Shown here: positions 24,370 to 36,875 of the stretch, in pieces
Position numbering within the stretch: position 1 is the stretch's first letter
How the letters are laid out: each line of letters begins with the position of its first letter
DNA from: Lutraria lutraria
Taxonomy: Eukaryota > Mollusca > Bivalvia > Venerida > Mactridae
Direction: 5' to 3'
Assembly (NCBI GenBank): GCA_964023205.1
Contig: OZ026838.1
Span: 32,019,843 to 32,083,842, forward strand
Length of the DNA: 64,000 nucleotides
Made by a program: the position numbers and the translations under genes
The notes under the pieces: model-generated
Database searches by the model: none
What the model was told of the DNA's origin: nothing
The model's input: the letters and a program-made list of their open reading frames with translations, nothing else

Positions 24370-24994
24370 TAACAGAATCAAAAGTTAAAAAATCGCAGTT
24401 AGTTGAAATGCATTATAAATACAAATATGTTGTTGATATGAATATGAAGGGCAAACTTATTTCAACTAGATGAATTTCGTCTCATTTCAAAGAATTGTTT
24501 GTTTCATAATTGCACGTACAATACAAATTAATTAATTAATTTTAAAACATCTAAACGTTTCTTATTCAGTCTTGAATGAAAAGTTAACATTGCATCAGAT
24601 TGATCGCCGCTTTAAGTTTACGAAATAAACTTCTTTACGTCTAGAATGTTAGTTTTTCCTATTTCCAGCATAGACAACTGTAATTTACTGTCTGAAATCG
24701 CTGATATTAATGAAAATCCTAGAAATCAATAATAGAAAATGCCAAGCCTTCTATGATAAGTCTCGTATAAAGCTTATTAATTATCCAATAATGAGTGGAG
24801 ACAAAGTCATGACAAACATACCTTGGAAATAATGCTATTTTATTTGTTTTGTGGAACACGTGTATGAATGAAAAACGTCTGAATTATACAAGTTTTTTCC
24901 TGAATATATATAACTTCATTGTTGACCATTTAACAGTATTTTAAAAATGAGTACCCGGATTGTACAAATAGAGAAAGATATGATGATATCAATA

Positions 24995-25130
24995 ACGGGA
25001 CCATTGTGGCCAAGTGGATGACTTCAGACTAGCTATCACTTAGCTCTTACCGTTGTGGGTTCGAATCCTAACCATGACCAAAGTTCATATGTGAGGAGGC
25101 TACACAGCAAGCCTTCGGGGGATCGATATA
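24995..25130 (+). mobile_element. tRNA-derived SINE-like element (family E)
   Basis: A tRNA-like head with A box TGGCCAAGTGG and B box GGGTTCGAATCC (25057-25068) is followed by a non-tRNA body (GTGAGGAGGCTACACAGCAAG). The A-to-B-box spacing fits a class II tRNA ancestor. It is a single copy here, so it could also be a tRNA pseudogene. Confidence 0.5.
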
Positions 25131-25524
25131 TTTTGTAGTTTTTATTAACATTACCATTAGTCTGATCAGTGCATTTTGCTGATCTATACAAGCATTACAA
25201 GAATACATGTTTATCTTTTTCAGCGTCAATAAAAACAGCAAATATTTTATTAATGTTCAGATAACGTCTGAATAAAGCAGAATACATTAGATAGACACTA
25301 GTCAGTCTCTTTTAAAATCACAGCACAACATTTTTTAAATATTTGATTGTGCAGTAACGGAGACAAAGAGCAGTCGTGTCTCACTGTCAAAGTGTCATTA
25401 TTAGAAACATCAATTCTATCACATGACATAAATTGTTATACAATGATTTAGGAGCAACACTGATTTTACCAACTTTTAATTGTAGTAGATCGTTCCATGA
25501 AAGAATATGGTCATTAAAATAAAA

Positions 25525-25672
25525 TGTCCGTGAAGTTGGCAGCCCAGCAGCCTAGCAGCGTGAAGTTGGCAGCCCAGCAGCCTAGCAGCCTAGCAGCGTG
25601 AAGTTGGCAGCCCAGCAGCCTAGCAGCCCAGCAGCGTGAAGTTGGCAGCCCAGCAGCCTAGCAGCCCAGCAG
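25525..25672 (+). repeat. Outer tandem array, left arm of the foldback element
   Basis: Four units start with GTGAAGTTGGCAGCCCAGCA. Their lengths vary by whole 8-bp blocks (CAGCCTAG or CAGCCCAG). The right-arm array (about 27127-27313) has five units in inverted orientation. Confidence 0.9.
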
Positions 25673-27313
25673 CTTAATATATTTCTACAGTTAAACTGCA
25701 CCACAAATCCTGCAAAAACTTAAAAACGCATGAAGTAATAACATTATGTTGCTGTCATGTTTATTAGAAGAAAAAATACGATTTTTATCGATTTTGTGAA
25801 TCTGGCAGTGTAGCGGCCGCATAGCGGACTATTATAGTCAAACATAAAATGCACAAGAAATCCGGCTAAACACTTACGAATCGATGATATAATTCGATTT
25901 TATACCTTTAACGTTCATTAGATGAGAACTTACACATTTTTCATTTTTTTTTGTGAAGTTGGCAGCCCAGCAGCGTCACAGCGTAATCTATATTTCTACA
26001 GATAAACTTCACAACAAATCAAGAAAAATACTTCAGAATGCATAAAATAATGTCAGTCTGTTGTTTAAACATTAATTAACAGAAAATATATAATTTTCAT
26101 ATATTTTTTTTCAATGTGAAATTAGCCGCTGCTAGCAGCGTGAAGTTGGCAGCCCAGCAGCGTAAAAGCGTAATCTATATTTATACAGATGAACTTCACA
26201 ACAAATCAAGAAAAATACTTCAGAACGCATAAAATAATGTCAGTCTGTTGTTTAAACATTAATTAACAGAAAATATATAATTTTCATATATTTTTTTTCA
26301 ATGTGAAATTAGCCGCTGCTAGCAGCGTGAAGTTGGCAGCCCAGCAGCGTCTAATTTCACAAACAATTTTTTTTTGTTGAAAAATCATATATTTTCACTT
26401 AATTAACATTCAAACAACAGATTATATAGTAATATAGATTACGCTTTTACGCTGCTGGGCTGCCAACTTCACGCTGCTAGCAGCGGCTAATTTCACATTG
26501 AAAAAAAAAAATGAAAATTATATATTTTCTGTTAATTAATGTTTAAACAACAGACTGACATTATTTTATGCGTTCTGAAGTATTTTTCTTGATTTGTTGT
26601 GAAGTTTATCTGTAGAAATATAGATTACGCTGTTACGCTGCTGGGCTGCCAACTTCACGCTGCTAGCAGCGGCTAATTTCACATTGAAAAAAAATATATG
26701 AAAATTATATATTTTCTGTTAATTAATGTTTAAACAACAGACTGACATTATTTTATGCATTCTGAAGTATTTTTCTTGAATTGTTGTGAAGTTTATCTGT
26801 AGAAATATAGATTACGCTGTGACGCTGCTGGGCTGCCAACTTCACAAAAAAAAAAAGAAAAAATGTGTAAGTTCTCATCTAATGAACGTTAAAGGTATAA
26901 AATCGAATTATATCATCGATTCGTAAGTGTTTAGCCGGATTTCTTGTGCATTTTATGTTTGACTATAATAGTCCGCTATGCGGCCGCTACACTGCCAGAT
27001 TCACAAAATCGATAAAAATCGTATTTTTTCTTCTAATAAACATGACAGCAACATAATGTTATTACTTCATGCGTTTTTAAGTCTTTGCATGATTTGTGGT
27101 GCAGTTAAACTGTAGAAATATATTAAGCTGCTGGGCTGCTAGGCTGCTGGGCTGCTAACTTCACGCTGCTGGGCTGCTAGGCTGCTGGGCTGCCAACTTC
27201 ACGCTGCTGGGCTGCTAGGCTGCTGGGCTGCCAACTTCACGCTGCTAGGCTGCTAGGCTGCTGGGCTGCCAACTTCACGCTGCTAGGCTGCTGGGCTGCC
27301 AACTTCACGGACA
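25525..27313. mobile_element. Foldback (giant hairpin) transposon, 1.79 kb
   Basis: Nearly the whole element is a palindrome: the left arm 25525-26347 and the right arm 26448-27313 are inverted copies around a loop of about 100 bp. It begins TGTCCGTGAAGTTGGC and ends with the exact inverse. It is flanked by an 11-bp direct repeat, TTAAAATAAAA, at 25514-25524 and 27314-27324. Each arm has an outer array of GTGAAGTTGGCAGCC-type units joined by 8-bp CAGCCCAG or CAGCCTAG blocks. Next is a unique segment containing GCGGCCGC, then two inner monomers of about 185 bp, each starting with the same GTGAAGTTGGCAGCC block. The right arm has one extra outer unit and the loop is a deleted third monomer. No protein is encoded. 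The structure matches the foldback class, which uses a transposase supplied elsewhere. Confidence 0.9.
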
Positions 27314-27324
27314 TTAAAATAAAA

Positions 27325-28682
27325 CCTTTTTAAAATGAATTAACTCATAAAATGATGAACTTCAAAGTTGTTTTCTAGGTCAATATTTGATAGAGATAAA
27401 TGGTCGATGGTACACTCACAATTTACCGTTGAAGAACCACACCTATATATGTAGCATTTGTACATTTGGTTGACTATTGTTTAGTGACGTGAACATTATA
27501 TACAGAATCAACATAATGTTCTGACTTGCTGATAGTTGTAGATGGTCGTATATTGCTAATCATGCATGCCACGGGTAGTTAACTCTCGCCGCCACCGCAA
27601 AATGCGATGCAAAGAAAGTGGTGGCCGAGGTGGCGGGATTTTGTGACAGGGGGGGGGGAATTATAATTTTATCAACGCATGTATAATTTTAATGTTAACT
27701 GTCGGTCTAGCAGTGTGGTACCGTGCTATTTATTTGTAACATGAAATATCGCGTACTTTCAAAAAGGCGCGGGGTAAGATCGCAATGGCAATATCCAGAT
27801 TCAGTACCTGGCTTACAAAGATGCCGCAATCTTTAAACTAAATTTCGCGACAATATATACCCACACCGTATTATAACAAAAGCACATCTTATCCTATGTA
27901 CTATGAGTCGAGATAGACTATTGCCTGGTGATCAACGGTTTATATATATCATAAATATCATCTATATGAAAAACAAGTTTGATCACTTAACGCTTCAAAA
28001 ATGGCCAAGAGCTATTAATTGCTGATACAATATATCTAAGAGAGGTTTGTAAATATGAAATTATATACATTTTTGTATAATGACACTACTTATTTAGCTA
28101 TCATTGTACAGTACACTGCTCAATTTTTATAACCGCGATCACCTGCACTTCATAGTTATTTTATAAATACTGCATATGACAATATTATATGCATAGTGTA
28201 GGTCTGTGGCAAACTTTTACAATCGCTTGCTTTAATGTAGAGCTCTCCGAATTTGGAGGAATAAACTATTCTATCTAATATATTCTATCTATCAAATGAA
28301 TGCACATAATTTTACAGAATCTACTTCTAAATGAGAAATGTGTTTTAATGTTAATTTGGACAGGTCGGTCAGTAACATTTGAATAACTGTGCATAATAGG
28401 ATATTAATTAATAACTAGGTATCACTGGCGAGTTTTATTATAAATTTTAAAGCCGGAAAGGTCAAATTATTTTCGATTGAAATGAAACAACCGGCGTGTG
28501 TAATGAAGAAAGACAACTGTATGTGGTTTATTATAATCACAATAATTTTCTGACTTGTCTCCCTTTAACCAATAACGTAATTTACGTGAATGATTTATCA
28601 AACATGACTGACTTGACGTAAACGTCAGGTTAATTTCCATTCTTGTCATGTTCGAATTGTTAACTTGTCGTAAGATGAATCA
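27325..28682. other. Non-coding stretch
   Basis: AT-rich, with a short G run near 27650. No supported gene. Confidence 0.4.
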
Positions 28683-28967
28683 TTGATAACTGATTTTCAT
28701 TGTTGTTTTCTTTTGTTTGTGTCATTTTTGTTTATTTTAAACCAGCGTAGAAAACAACAAAGTATATCCAGCGCGCTTAACTTGTTCTTGTTATTTTTTT
28801 GTTACACATATTGTAATTTACATTATGTACAACAATGTTACTTGATATGTCAAAACGTAAGGGGAGCATATTTGTGTAGACTTTCAATGCGGATTGATTG
28901 ATTGACAGCATTTAAACGGATTAGATCAATTAACGGTGTTCAAGAAGATCCGCAGGAAATACTTCTG
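28683..28967 (+). other. Possible non-coding first exon ending at a splice donor
   Basis: A consensus donor (TTCTG then GTAAGT) ends at 28967. It could be the 5' untranslated exon of the EGF protein gene whose coding exon begins after the acceptor at 32828, giving an intron of about 3.9 kb. The exon start is arbitrary. RNA evidence would be needed to support the pairing. Confidence 0.25.
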
Positions 28968-30570
28968 GTAAGTTGTCTTTCGTATTCTTTTTTTTTTTGC
29001 TCGTCGTTCTTAAAAACGCACAACGTTAATAAAAAAATGCCGGATGTCGAACATGTGACAATTGTCAATCAGTAAGCAGTGAATATATACTAAGTTTGTT
29101 TGCAACTTTGTAGTAATAGCGTTCTGTCTGTATTGAAAATAGTACCTTGCAATAATTCAGTGACAGCTTAACACGTTTTGAAGGTAGACTTGATTTAAGT
29201 TGAAAAGATAAGACATCCGTCTCCGTTGAAACTGGTGGAATTTTGTTTATATCTTGATTGGTGTTTGTTACATGTACATGTACGAGTCGGGCTTTGTTGC
29301 ATTAAATTACGGAAACAACCGAGTATTACCGAATTGTTTCAAACATACTTATAACATATCTGGTTAGACTTTAACATTATTGCATTAACCTTTTGTGCAC
29401 CTAAAAACATGAAAATGTTTTTGAATACGTTCGTAAACAGTATACTTGAGTATATATACGCGTATGTAAGTTTTCGGCGGCCATTTTGGATCATGTGTCA
29501 CGTTGAACCCCTCTTCTACTCGATACTACAGTTTAATATTTATGACGTGCTAACTGTTAAATGTTGTGCTTTTGCTCGGTGACCTTTGAGAAACACTTGA
29601 TTTAAAAAATACGATTTGGCTTGACATTTTTGACCGAATTTCCTGATTTGTGATTGGTTGATTATGCACGCCATAAATATGTCACGTCGTCCACATTCGA
29701 AACACATTTGTTTTTGTCACGGAAATTAGAAAATTCGCGTTGACGTATTCGAACTATTTAATGATTATTAAATCGAATTTATAATTTAATTGGTGTCATG
29801 TAGTGTCTATTTAAATGTACAATGATGATTGAATTTGCATTCGCGGTCTAATTAATTATTTTTTTATTTATAGAATTAGGCATACATGTACATGTATACG
29901 TTTAACATCCGCACATATGACTGGATTCCAAGGAATTCTTAAACAAGAAATATCTTCAAATAGACAGTCGCGATGTTTCTTTGATGTGATTAACACTGTT
30001 GAAACCAAAAGTATGATTTTATTAAATTCCTAAATTGCCGTTAAAGCACCGTGTGAACACCACTTATCAGCTAGCAGTCCAATTAGGTCACGCATTAAAA
30101 TGTAGATATTATGTCAGCTAAATAATTATGCATTTAGTCATGTCTACTGTATATTGATTCAAAAAATGTAAAATGTTTGTCAAGAACGGTTTATAACTTT
30201 ATTTCAACCGCATAACAATACATTTTCGTACATCTTTACTTAACAAATTTTACAAACACCAGCTATAAGTTGGCGTGGCCTTACTTTTTCTGCGCTTGTA
30301 GGTTTCGCCTAATGGAAGGGAGGGTTTCCCCTGAATCGCCAATAGAATGAGGTATTTATTCTGATGATTAATACGTCAGGAAAATACATAACACAATATA
30401 TAGAAAGACAATTTTGTAGATATTAACTGGTGACATTTATATCGTTATTAATACGGAAAGTGTTCTATTAATCACAATACTTATTAAGAAATGTATGTGG
30501 ACATGCTTTTCCGTGTTTTGTTTTTAATTCTACGGTCAATGTTACATTTGTCAAGCATGTCCATCGATGA

Positions 30571-31110
30571 TACCACGTGACCTGTGTCGTGCATGCTCAC
30601 CGATCATACCACGTGGTCCGTATCCCTTCATCACGTGTTAAACATCCTCTACGAATACAAACAGGTCGTTATAACAGAAATAAAATCGAAAGAAATCAAC
30701 GTTATTGTTTACTTTGCAAAACTGACATAGAAGACGATCGAGAACCACTTTATATGTATTTGCCCTATATTCAAACTTTATACCTAATTATTATTATAAA
30801 AAAACATCTATGTTTAAATTTCTTGATTTACTAAATACTCAATATAAAACTGTTTTACTAAAAACTGCTAGATTTATTAAACAAGCTTTATCTCTTAGAA
30901 CTTTCATGTTTAATACTCTTAATTGATTATGTACACCCTCTTAGCACAATTTATGTACATATATTGTTTTCTATATAGATCACTAGTGTATATTGTTAAT
31001 TATAATTTCTCATTCATGTGCCTTTATGTGTTTATTTGTATTGTATATTTGTTTTGTTTTCACGATGTACATTGTACAAGTCTCTAATAAAAGTTATGTT
31101 CTGTTAAACT
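30571..31110 (+). pseudogene. LINE reverse-transcriptase 3' end relic
   Basis: Translated in shifting frames, the region gives RYCLLCKTDIEDD, then a CxxC and His/Cys-like stretch, then SMFKFLDLLNTQYKTVLL and ARFIKQALSLRTF. This matches the C-terminal layout of mollusc non-LTR reverse transcriptase proteins (CxxC, IEDExHF, then a short helical tail). An AT-rich 3' end with AATAAAAG near 31086 follows. Frameshifts and a missing upstream part show it is dead. It lies in the putative intron of the 621-residue gene. Confidence 0.6.
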
Positions 31111-32813
31111 ATCTGTTCATACATTTTTTCACTGACCTTTTCAGCTTTAATGGTGAATGAAGTCCCTAGACGTACACTTTATATAGATCAATCGATTTTG
31201 GTAAGTAAGCTGGTCCGGGGGGGGGGGTGATTGAATACCATTAATGATTTTGAAACTCCTCGCATCGGTTAGTATATCTGTACTGATCAAGGGAAGTAAC
31301 TCCTGCGGAGGGAGTCTGGGTGATTTTGTCAAACATTTAGTGATTAATTACAGGAAGGTCAGAGTGTTAGCCAAAAATCAGTCATCCATGTTGATTCCGC
31401 TGAGTATTTTAAAATATATAGGTACATTACACACATACGACTTAAAATCAGCATTTCATTCTTATACATGTAGGGTTCAAAGCATGTATCGATATATACA
31501 AGAAACGAGGTAACTCTAGAATATCAAAATAACTCCGTAAAATAAAATTGAATAATACATAAGAAGGAACATAATTGTAGGCTAGACAAAATGCTCTCCG
31601 TATCTCGTATGATGTGTCAGTATATGCAAATTAGTATGCAAATACTGTCGTCTCTATCAGACCTCATTTGCATAATTTGATTGGTTTAACGCCCAAATGT
31701 CACTACTCACAGTATTGAAGTTTGAAACACGCCCTGGAATCTGAAAGATGGTATACAACATGTGTATGTTGTAAAGTAGGCACACGTACACTGATCGGTC
31801 ATTTAATGATTTATGTAGGGAAACTGGGAATTGTCGTGTTTTTCTATTTCTGACAGTAAATTAAAGACTAATAAACATGATAAAATGATTTTTTTACGTT
31901 TTATAGAAAAGTTTAGAAACTGGCCAACTTATTTTTCATGTGTCATTGGTTAAATGACATAAGTTGTATATGATTATCTAAAATAAACGTTAAAATGATT
32001 TTGTCTTTAATCACCCTTTTACATTCCATACCCTAATGTAAGCATTAAACTCTTTTTTATTTTCATCGAATATGTAGAATGGATTATTCACAATTCATTC
32101 ACCACAAGCTTTTTCTGAATTGTGTAATTTTGGAATTTGTAAACATGAAATTAGGAATGGTATACACTCATTGAAAAGGGAGAGTAAGTTATATAGAATC
32201 AAATATAACTGACCCGTTTGAAACATTTCAAAATGCTGAATGATTGAAAGTTAATATTTAATCAATAATGTTTGAATGTTCAAACAAAGAAAGCTGTTCA
32301 TGATTTTGTTCAAAATGTGGAAATACAACGCTGATGGTTAGTCCATCAGAGGGAGAGAACAAGGTCACGGGTCCAAGACGTGGACGAGGCATGTTTTCTC
32401 CGTTATTGATTAAAGTTGTATTGAAATGTATATTATTTGTCACCCACAAATAGTTCATTGTTACATGTATTTACAAATCTGACAGTCGCCTACATAGAGT
32501 CTATCTGAAATCCATGAGACATAGTTTGATAAATGTAATTCAAACACTTTTACAAAAAATGATAAACAACAAAGTACCAGAAATAAACATTGGTACACTT
32601 AAACTCACATTAAGTTTCCTAATATACCCGACTTTCCAATACATTTCTCTCTCCCGTTAAGCCAAATTGTCACCCTTGAAAATCGTTGCAAAAATCGATA
32701 TCGGTTTTTGTCTAATGATAAATTGCTGCAATAGATTATATAGGGGTTATTTTTCAATTTGTTATTATCATCGGAAGCAGTCTGTTTGCATTTACTGATT
32801 TATTTTGTTTTTT

Positions 32814-32828
32814 TCTCAAACGTTTCAG
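32814..32828 (+). promoter_or_regulatory. Splice acceptor before the EGF gene
   Basis: A T-rich tract ends in CAAACGTTTCAG, followed by a 51-nt leader and the ATG. This implies a 5' untranslated exon upstream. Confidence 0.6.
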
Positions 32829-32879
32829 AATACTGAAAGGACGAATACATAATAAGACGAACTTTGCCGATGTGTCACG

Positions 32880-34745
32880 ATGATTTTAAGGCTTATTACC
32901 GCTTGTTTATTATTTTCTTTTACTTCTGTTGTTGGGTCTTCAAGAGCCGACTTTAGAGGAGCTACTGAATCCAGCTCCAATAGTTCAACGTCATCTCCGA
33001 ACACAACAACTGCGGCTCAAACTTCTACTGTGGCTACAACGACGACAACATCCCAGTCAGCAAAGAAGACTATGGAAGCTTTAGCGGCCATAAAGACTTT
33101 CGATTTCTCACAGATGGACTCCTCGACCCCAGAAACGTCAGCGGGCAACTCATGTACTAACACAGTTTCTACATGTTTAAATGACATCTGCAACAATGGT
33201 AAATGTGTCATGCCGAATTGTTCGTTCAGTTGTGAGTGTTATCCTGGATACACAGGACCATTTTGTGATGTGCCCGTAAAACATCACGAAAAACATCACG
33301 TAAACGGAGATATACATATTCATACCGAAAACGGTGATAATGGACATTTAAGTAAAGAGACCTCTGCTAGGGATAATGGAAATGGACACATTGTTGACAA
33401 TGGTATCGCATCAAGTGATGAAACTGGAAATGGTAAGAAAGGAACAAATGGTATCCATGACAAAGTTGATAACGGGAGCGGATCCAAAACTGAATTAAAA
33501 GGTAATGGTGATGATACAACTCACGTCAAAAGTACAAATCTAGCAAACGGAGAAATAATAGCAAATATTCAAAGTCCCGAGACAATAATAAAAAAAAACT
33601 CGAGTGAAAAGAAGCAGAAGAACGTAAAAGAATCTACGACCGTCAGTATTGGCGCAACATCTTCTTCATCACACGATTCTCGTGTCGTTGCAAATGGTTA
33701 TGTTAAAGGTCCTGAAGTGTATGTTCAGTCAGATTCTAGTGTTGTAAAGGTGAAGACATCAAAAACAGAAATACCGACAGACACACCAACTGTCATCAAC
33801 CAGTCATCAGACACAGTCACATTGTCAACAGTTTCAATACAGGACACCAAAGTGCGTCTGCCACATGAATCATTAAAATCATCGGAAACTAAAAGTAAAT
33901 CTACCGATGCACTGAAATTGGAATCCGATAGTAAAAAAAACGTAAAAAACAAAGGTAAAGCGAATGGAGGAAAGCAAAAACGTGATAAAGCAACGGTTAA
34001 CAACATCGGCATTGATAATAAAAAACAAAAGAACTTTTCAAAATCAAGCATTGCGAAAAGTAATCATGCTGAACAAACAGAGAATGCAGGAACCAAAACC
34101 GACCACAGAAATGCAACCAGAGCGAATAATGTGCATGATGTGTCTGATGTCAAAATTACAATCGAAAGGTCTGCTGCGCAGGTGAAGCCAATACAAACAG
34201 GAGATAACAACAATCGTGCTATGGGAAATGGACCTGCAATAAAGCCTGATACGATATTAAATAAAGATGTAACGTCAAACCAGCAGAAACAAAAGAAATC
34301 AGTTAAAACCAACAAAGGTGACCAAAGAACTGAAATAAGCAAAGGTATTACTACACAAGGCGCACAAAAACAGAACAAAGAAAAACATGCAAATAGTGAT
34401 GTGCCAACTGAAAATATTATCGTCAGTTCTGATGTAATTTCAAGTGCTAGTCAGCATACTGAAACGCGCAAAACCATGCAGTCAACTGTCTTAAATCCAG
34501 TTTTATCTAAGATTTTTGATTTAATAGGCTCACCAAACTTCGCTAACAGTGTCTCTTCTGTAAAAATTGAAATTATTACCAAACAAAATGAAACAACATC
34601 TGTTGAAGGTGTAAATTCCACCGGAATTGACCAAAGCAGTGTTTCTCCAAAGGGACAAAGTTCTAAAAATGATGTTTCATCAACTCAAACTGACACGACT
34701 AAAGTCGAGATACCACGACCGAATGTTGATCCGGGACCTTCTTAA
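32880..34745 (+). CDS. Secreted EGF-domain protein with Ser/Thr and Asn-Gly-rich disordered tail
   Basis: 621 residues in one exon. The signal peptide is residues 1-20 (MILRLITACLLFSFTSVVGS). Residues 21-90 are Ser/Thr-rich. Residues 92-129 form one EGF-like domain with eight cysteines (C92, 99, 104, 109, 114, 118, 120, 129) and the classic GYTGPFC end. The order fits a six-cysteine EGF plus an extra C92/C114 pair. Residues 134-148 are His-rich (KHHEKHHVNGDIHIH). Residues 142-224 carry eleven Asn-Gly dipeptides. The rest is Lys/Ser/Thr/Asn-rich and low complexity, with no transmembrane segment. The protein is probably exported; its role is unknown, and matrix, mucus or haemocyte adhesion are guesses. 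A splice acceptor lies 51 bp before the start codon, so the 5' leader is probably spliced. The 968-residue gene at 55973 is a likely paralogue. Confidence 0.88.
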   Translation: MILRLITACLLFSFTSVVGSSRADFRGATESSSNSSTSSPNTTTAAQTSTVATTTTTSQSAKKTMEALAAIKTFDFSQMDSSTPETSAGNSCTNTVSTCLNDICNNGKCVMPNCSFSCECYPGYTGPFCDVPVKHHEKHHVNGDIHIHTENGDNGHLSKETSARDNGNGHIVDNGIASSDETGNGKKGTNGIHDKVDNGSGSKTELKGNGDDTTHVKSTNLANGEIIANIQSPETIIKKNSSEKKQKNVKESTTVSIGATSSSSHDSRVVANGYVKGPEVYVQSDSSVVKVKTSKTEIPTDTPTVINQSSDTVTLSTVSIQDTKVRLPHESLKSSETKSKSTDALKLESDSKKNVKNKGKANGGKQKRDKATVNNIGIDNKKQKNFSKSSIAKSNHAEQTENAGTKTDHRNATRANNVHDVSDVKITIERSAAQVKPIQTGDNNNRAMGNGPAIKPDTILNKDVTSNQQKQKKSVKTNKGDQRTEISKGITTQGAQKQNKEKHANSDVPTENIIVSSDVISSASQHTETRKTMQSTVLNPVLSKIFDLIGSPNFANSVSSVKIEIITKQNETTSVEGVNSTGIDQSSVSPKGQSSKNDVSSTQTDTTKVEIPRPNVDPGPS

Positions 34746-36870
34746 ACAGTGTGATATATCTGTTAACTTTCTTTATGTTCATAGCTAAACTCAAGGCAAT
34801 GTGCGGAATGTTTTTGATTTCTTGCTCACGATTGACTTCATAATGCTACAATTCTTATCCACATTCTCTCTATCTTTAACGGCATTACTTTTTACAACAG
34901 TAGTTGTTCGTTGTCGTGTCGATATTGATGACAACAAGAATGCAATATATCATTCAACATAACTGATGTGATTTCACTGTCATTTGTCCTATATCAATTT
35001 TAAATTACCACGGTGGTTAACCGACTTGGACTTTTTCGGATCAAATCAGCGTCACAGGGCTATTTTTGATATAGCAAATGACTTTTACAAATTAATTTCT
35101 TAAAACATTTGGACAAAATTCCATATTCTGACGGATTAAGGCGTAAAACATGTAAGATAGTTAAATTTTCTATACCATGAAACTTTAACATGTCTGTTCT
35201 TTCCATACATTCAAAATCATTAACTATTTCTTGTAAATTTATTCTTTACATCGAGAAAAAAACAGAAGTTTCTCAGTGAAAGTGCAAGGTTAATCAACAT
35301 TTACTTGAAATTACACTAATGACGCCGATTTTTCATACTCCATCATGTTAAATGCTGTAAAATATATGTATAGTGCATTACCAAGGTGTTTTAGACAAAA
35401 GTTCGTCTTTCAGGTATACAATTATTATTTTCTTTTAACGATCCATAAAGTTATGAAGGAATTGATCATAATTAGTCCGGTTCCATGATCACTAGAAGTC
35501 CATTGCTGCTAAAATATATTTTTCTCTTTAACATCAATGAACCGAATTTTAATGGATAAATACCCGATAAATAGCCTTTGATTAATTGTTATTATTCAGT
35601 TCAGTAACGATTTCAATTGAAAAACATAGTAACCTCGTTGAACTTGACATTCCTTCACTCGACAATTTCGCCACATCTTTCGAGGGCACTGGCTGCATTT
35701 TGATCATATTTGTGCATAGACTCTGTTCTCTGTGCTGTTGATTTAACATTATTTTCTTGTTAATATACATTTGTGCTGTTCCATCGCTTAACCTAAAATA
35801 AATAAATAAATATAATCGTTTGTATAGTAATTATTCTCATGTGCACGTCTGATCACTACCTTCTGGTGTGCTTCACTGCATTGTCAATTACCATTGCTTC
35901 AAAAATCGTTTATCTATCATTATGTATAACGCGTTCGCTTTCTTTTCTAGACTCCGTATCACTGAAATAGTAATTAACGATAATTGGATGCGAATCGATG
36001 CTAACCATGTTGTTTACATTTACAGCCTTAGTACTGACAAGGTCAGGGTTTGTGCCTGTAATGAAAAAATGATGCTTATAAGATAAGATTTATTTAAAGT
36101 CGGTAAGACAATAACAATATAACATAAGCCATCTAAGAGCCGACTATATAACTAGAGTAAACAACAATAACAAATTATATAAGAGCTGTAAAAAACAAAT
36201 GCATGTTTAAGAATATACAGACAAGCAATAAAGCACATTTAAAAACATCTATTAACAAAATAAAATGTAAATGATAATAATAATAAACTTACGAGATATA
36301 TAATTAAGAAATGCACAATTCTTTGCTTATATTTTCAACATAGTTAAAAATGTTTTGGGGTCGGAAAATTTTGAATGAACTGGTCACATAACTACATACC
36401 CAACATTTTAAGGATGACTATATTTTATAATTTGATTTGGTGCAACGTTTATGGTCTCCCCAGCCTAATGCTAAAAATTATTATCCCACTGAGGAGCGGA
36501 CAGATCAAAGTATGGAAATATTTATCACTTTTATAGATTTCCATGATAGAAAATGGTTCACCGTAAGATTTTTTTTTAAAAACAATTAATTTGCATGCTT
36601 TTTACGATGCTTTTTATGACAATAAAATACTTTGTTCTAGCCAATGAATAAACTTTCGAGTGGTTGAATAAATGAAATTATTGTTTATAAATGGAGTCGT
36701 CAAATTATTATAAAAAATACTGTGCATTAAATGTCATCATCCCCTTTGATAGTGCCGCTTCGTGATTCAGAATAAATGCGTTGTCCACCCTTCAAATTTG
36801 TGACAAATCAATGTTGACTGTCACCTTTCAACAAATTTCACAAAACAGACACATATCTACTGTTTACATA
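34746..36870. other. 3' flank of the 621-residue gene and intergenic DNA
   Basis: It contains the presumed 3' UTR. The first clear AATAAA cluster is near 35798-35803, about 1 kb after the stop codon. No further gene is supported. Confidence 0.4.
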
Positions 36871-36875
36871 GTGAA

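Larger units (their letters stand above)
28968..32828 (+). other. Putative long first intron of the 621-residue EGF gene
   Basis: It runs from a GTAAGT donor to a strong acceptor (TTTTTTCTCAAACGTTTCAG, ending 32828). It holds the LINE relic and short homopolymers. No other gene is supported in it. Confidence 0.35.

Noticed and set aside
25525..27313. Assembly artefact (inverted duplication at a contig join)
   Set aside because: The flanking 11-bp direct repeats, exact terminal inverses and different unit counts in the arms fit a transposon better. A long-read check is still worthwhile.
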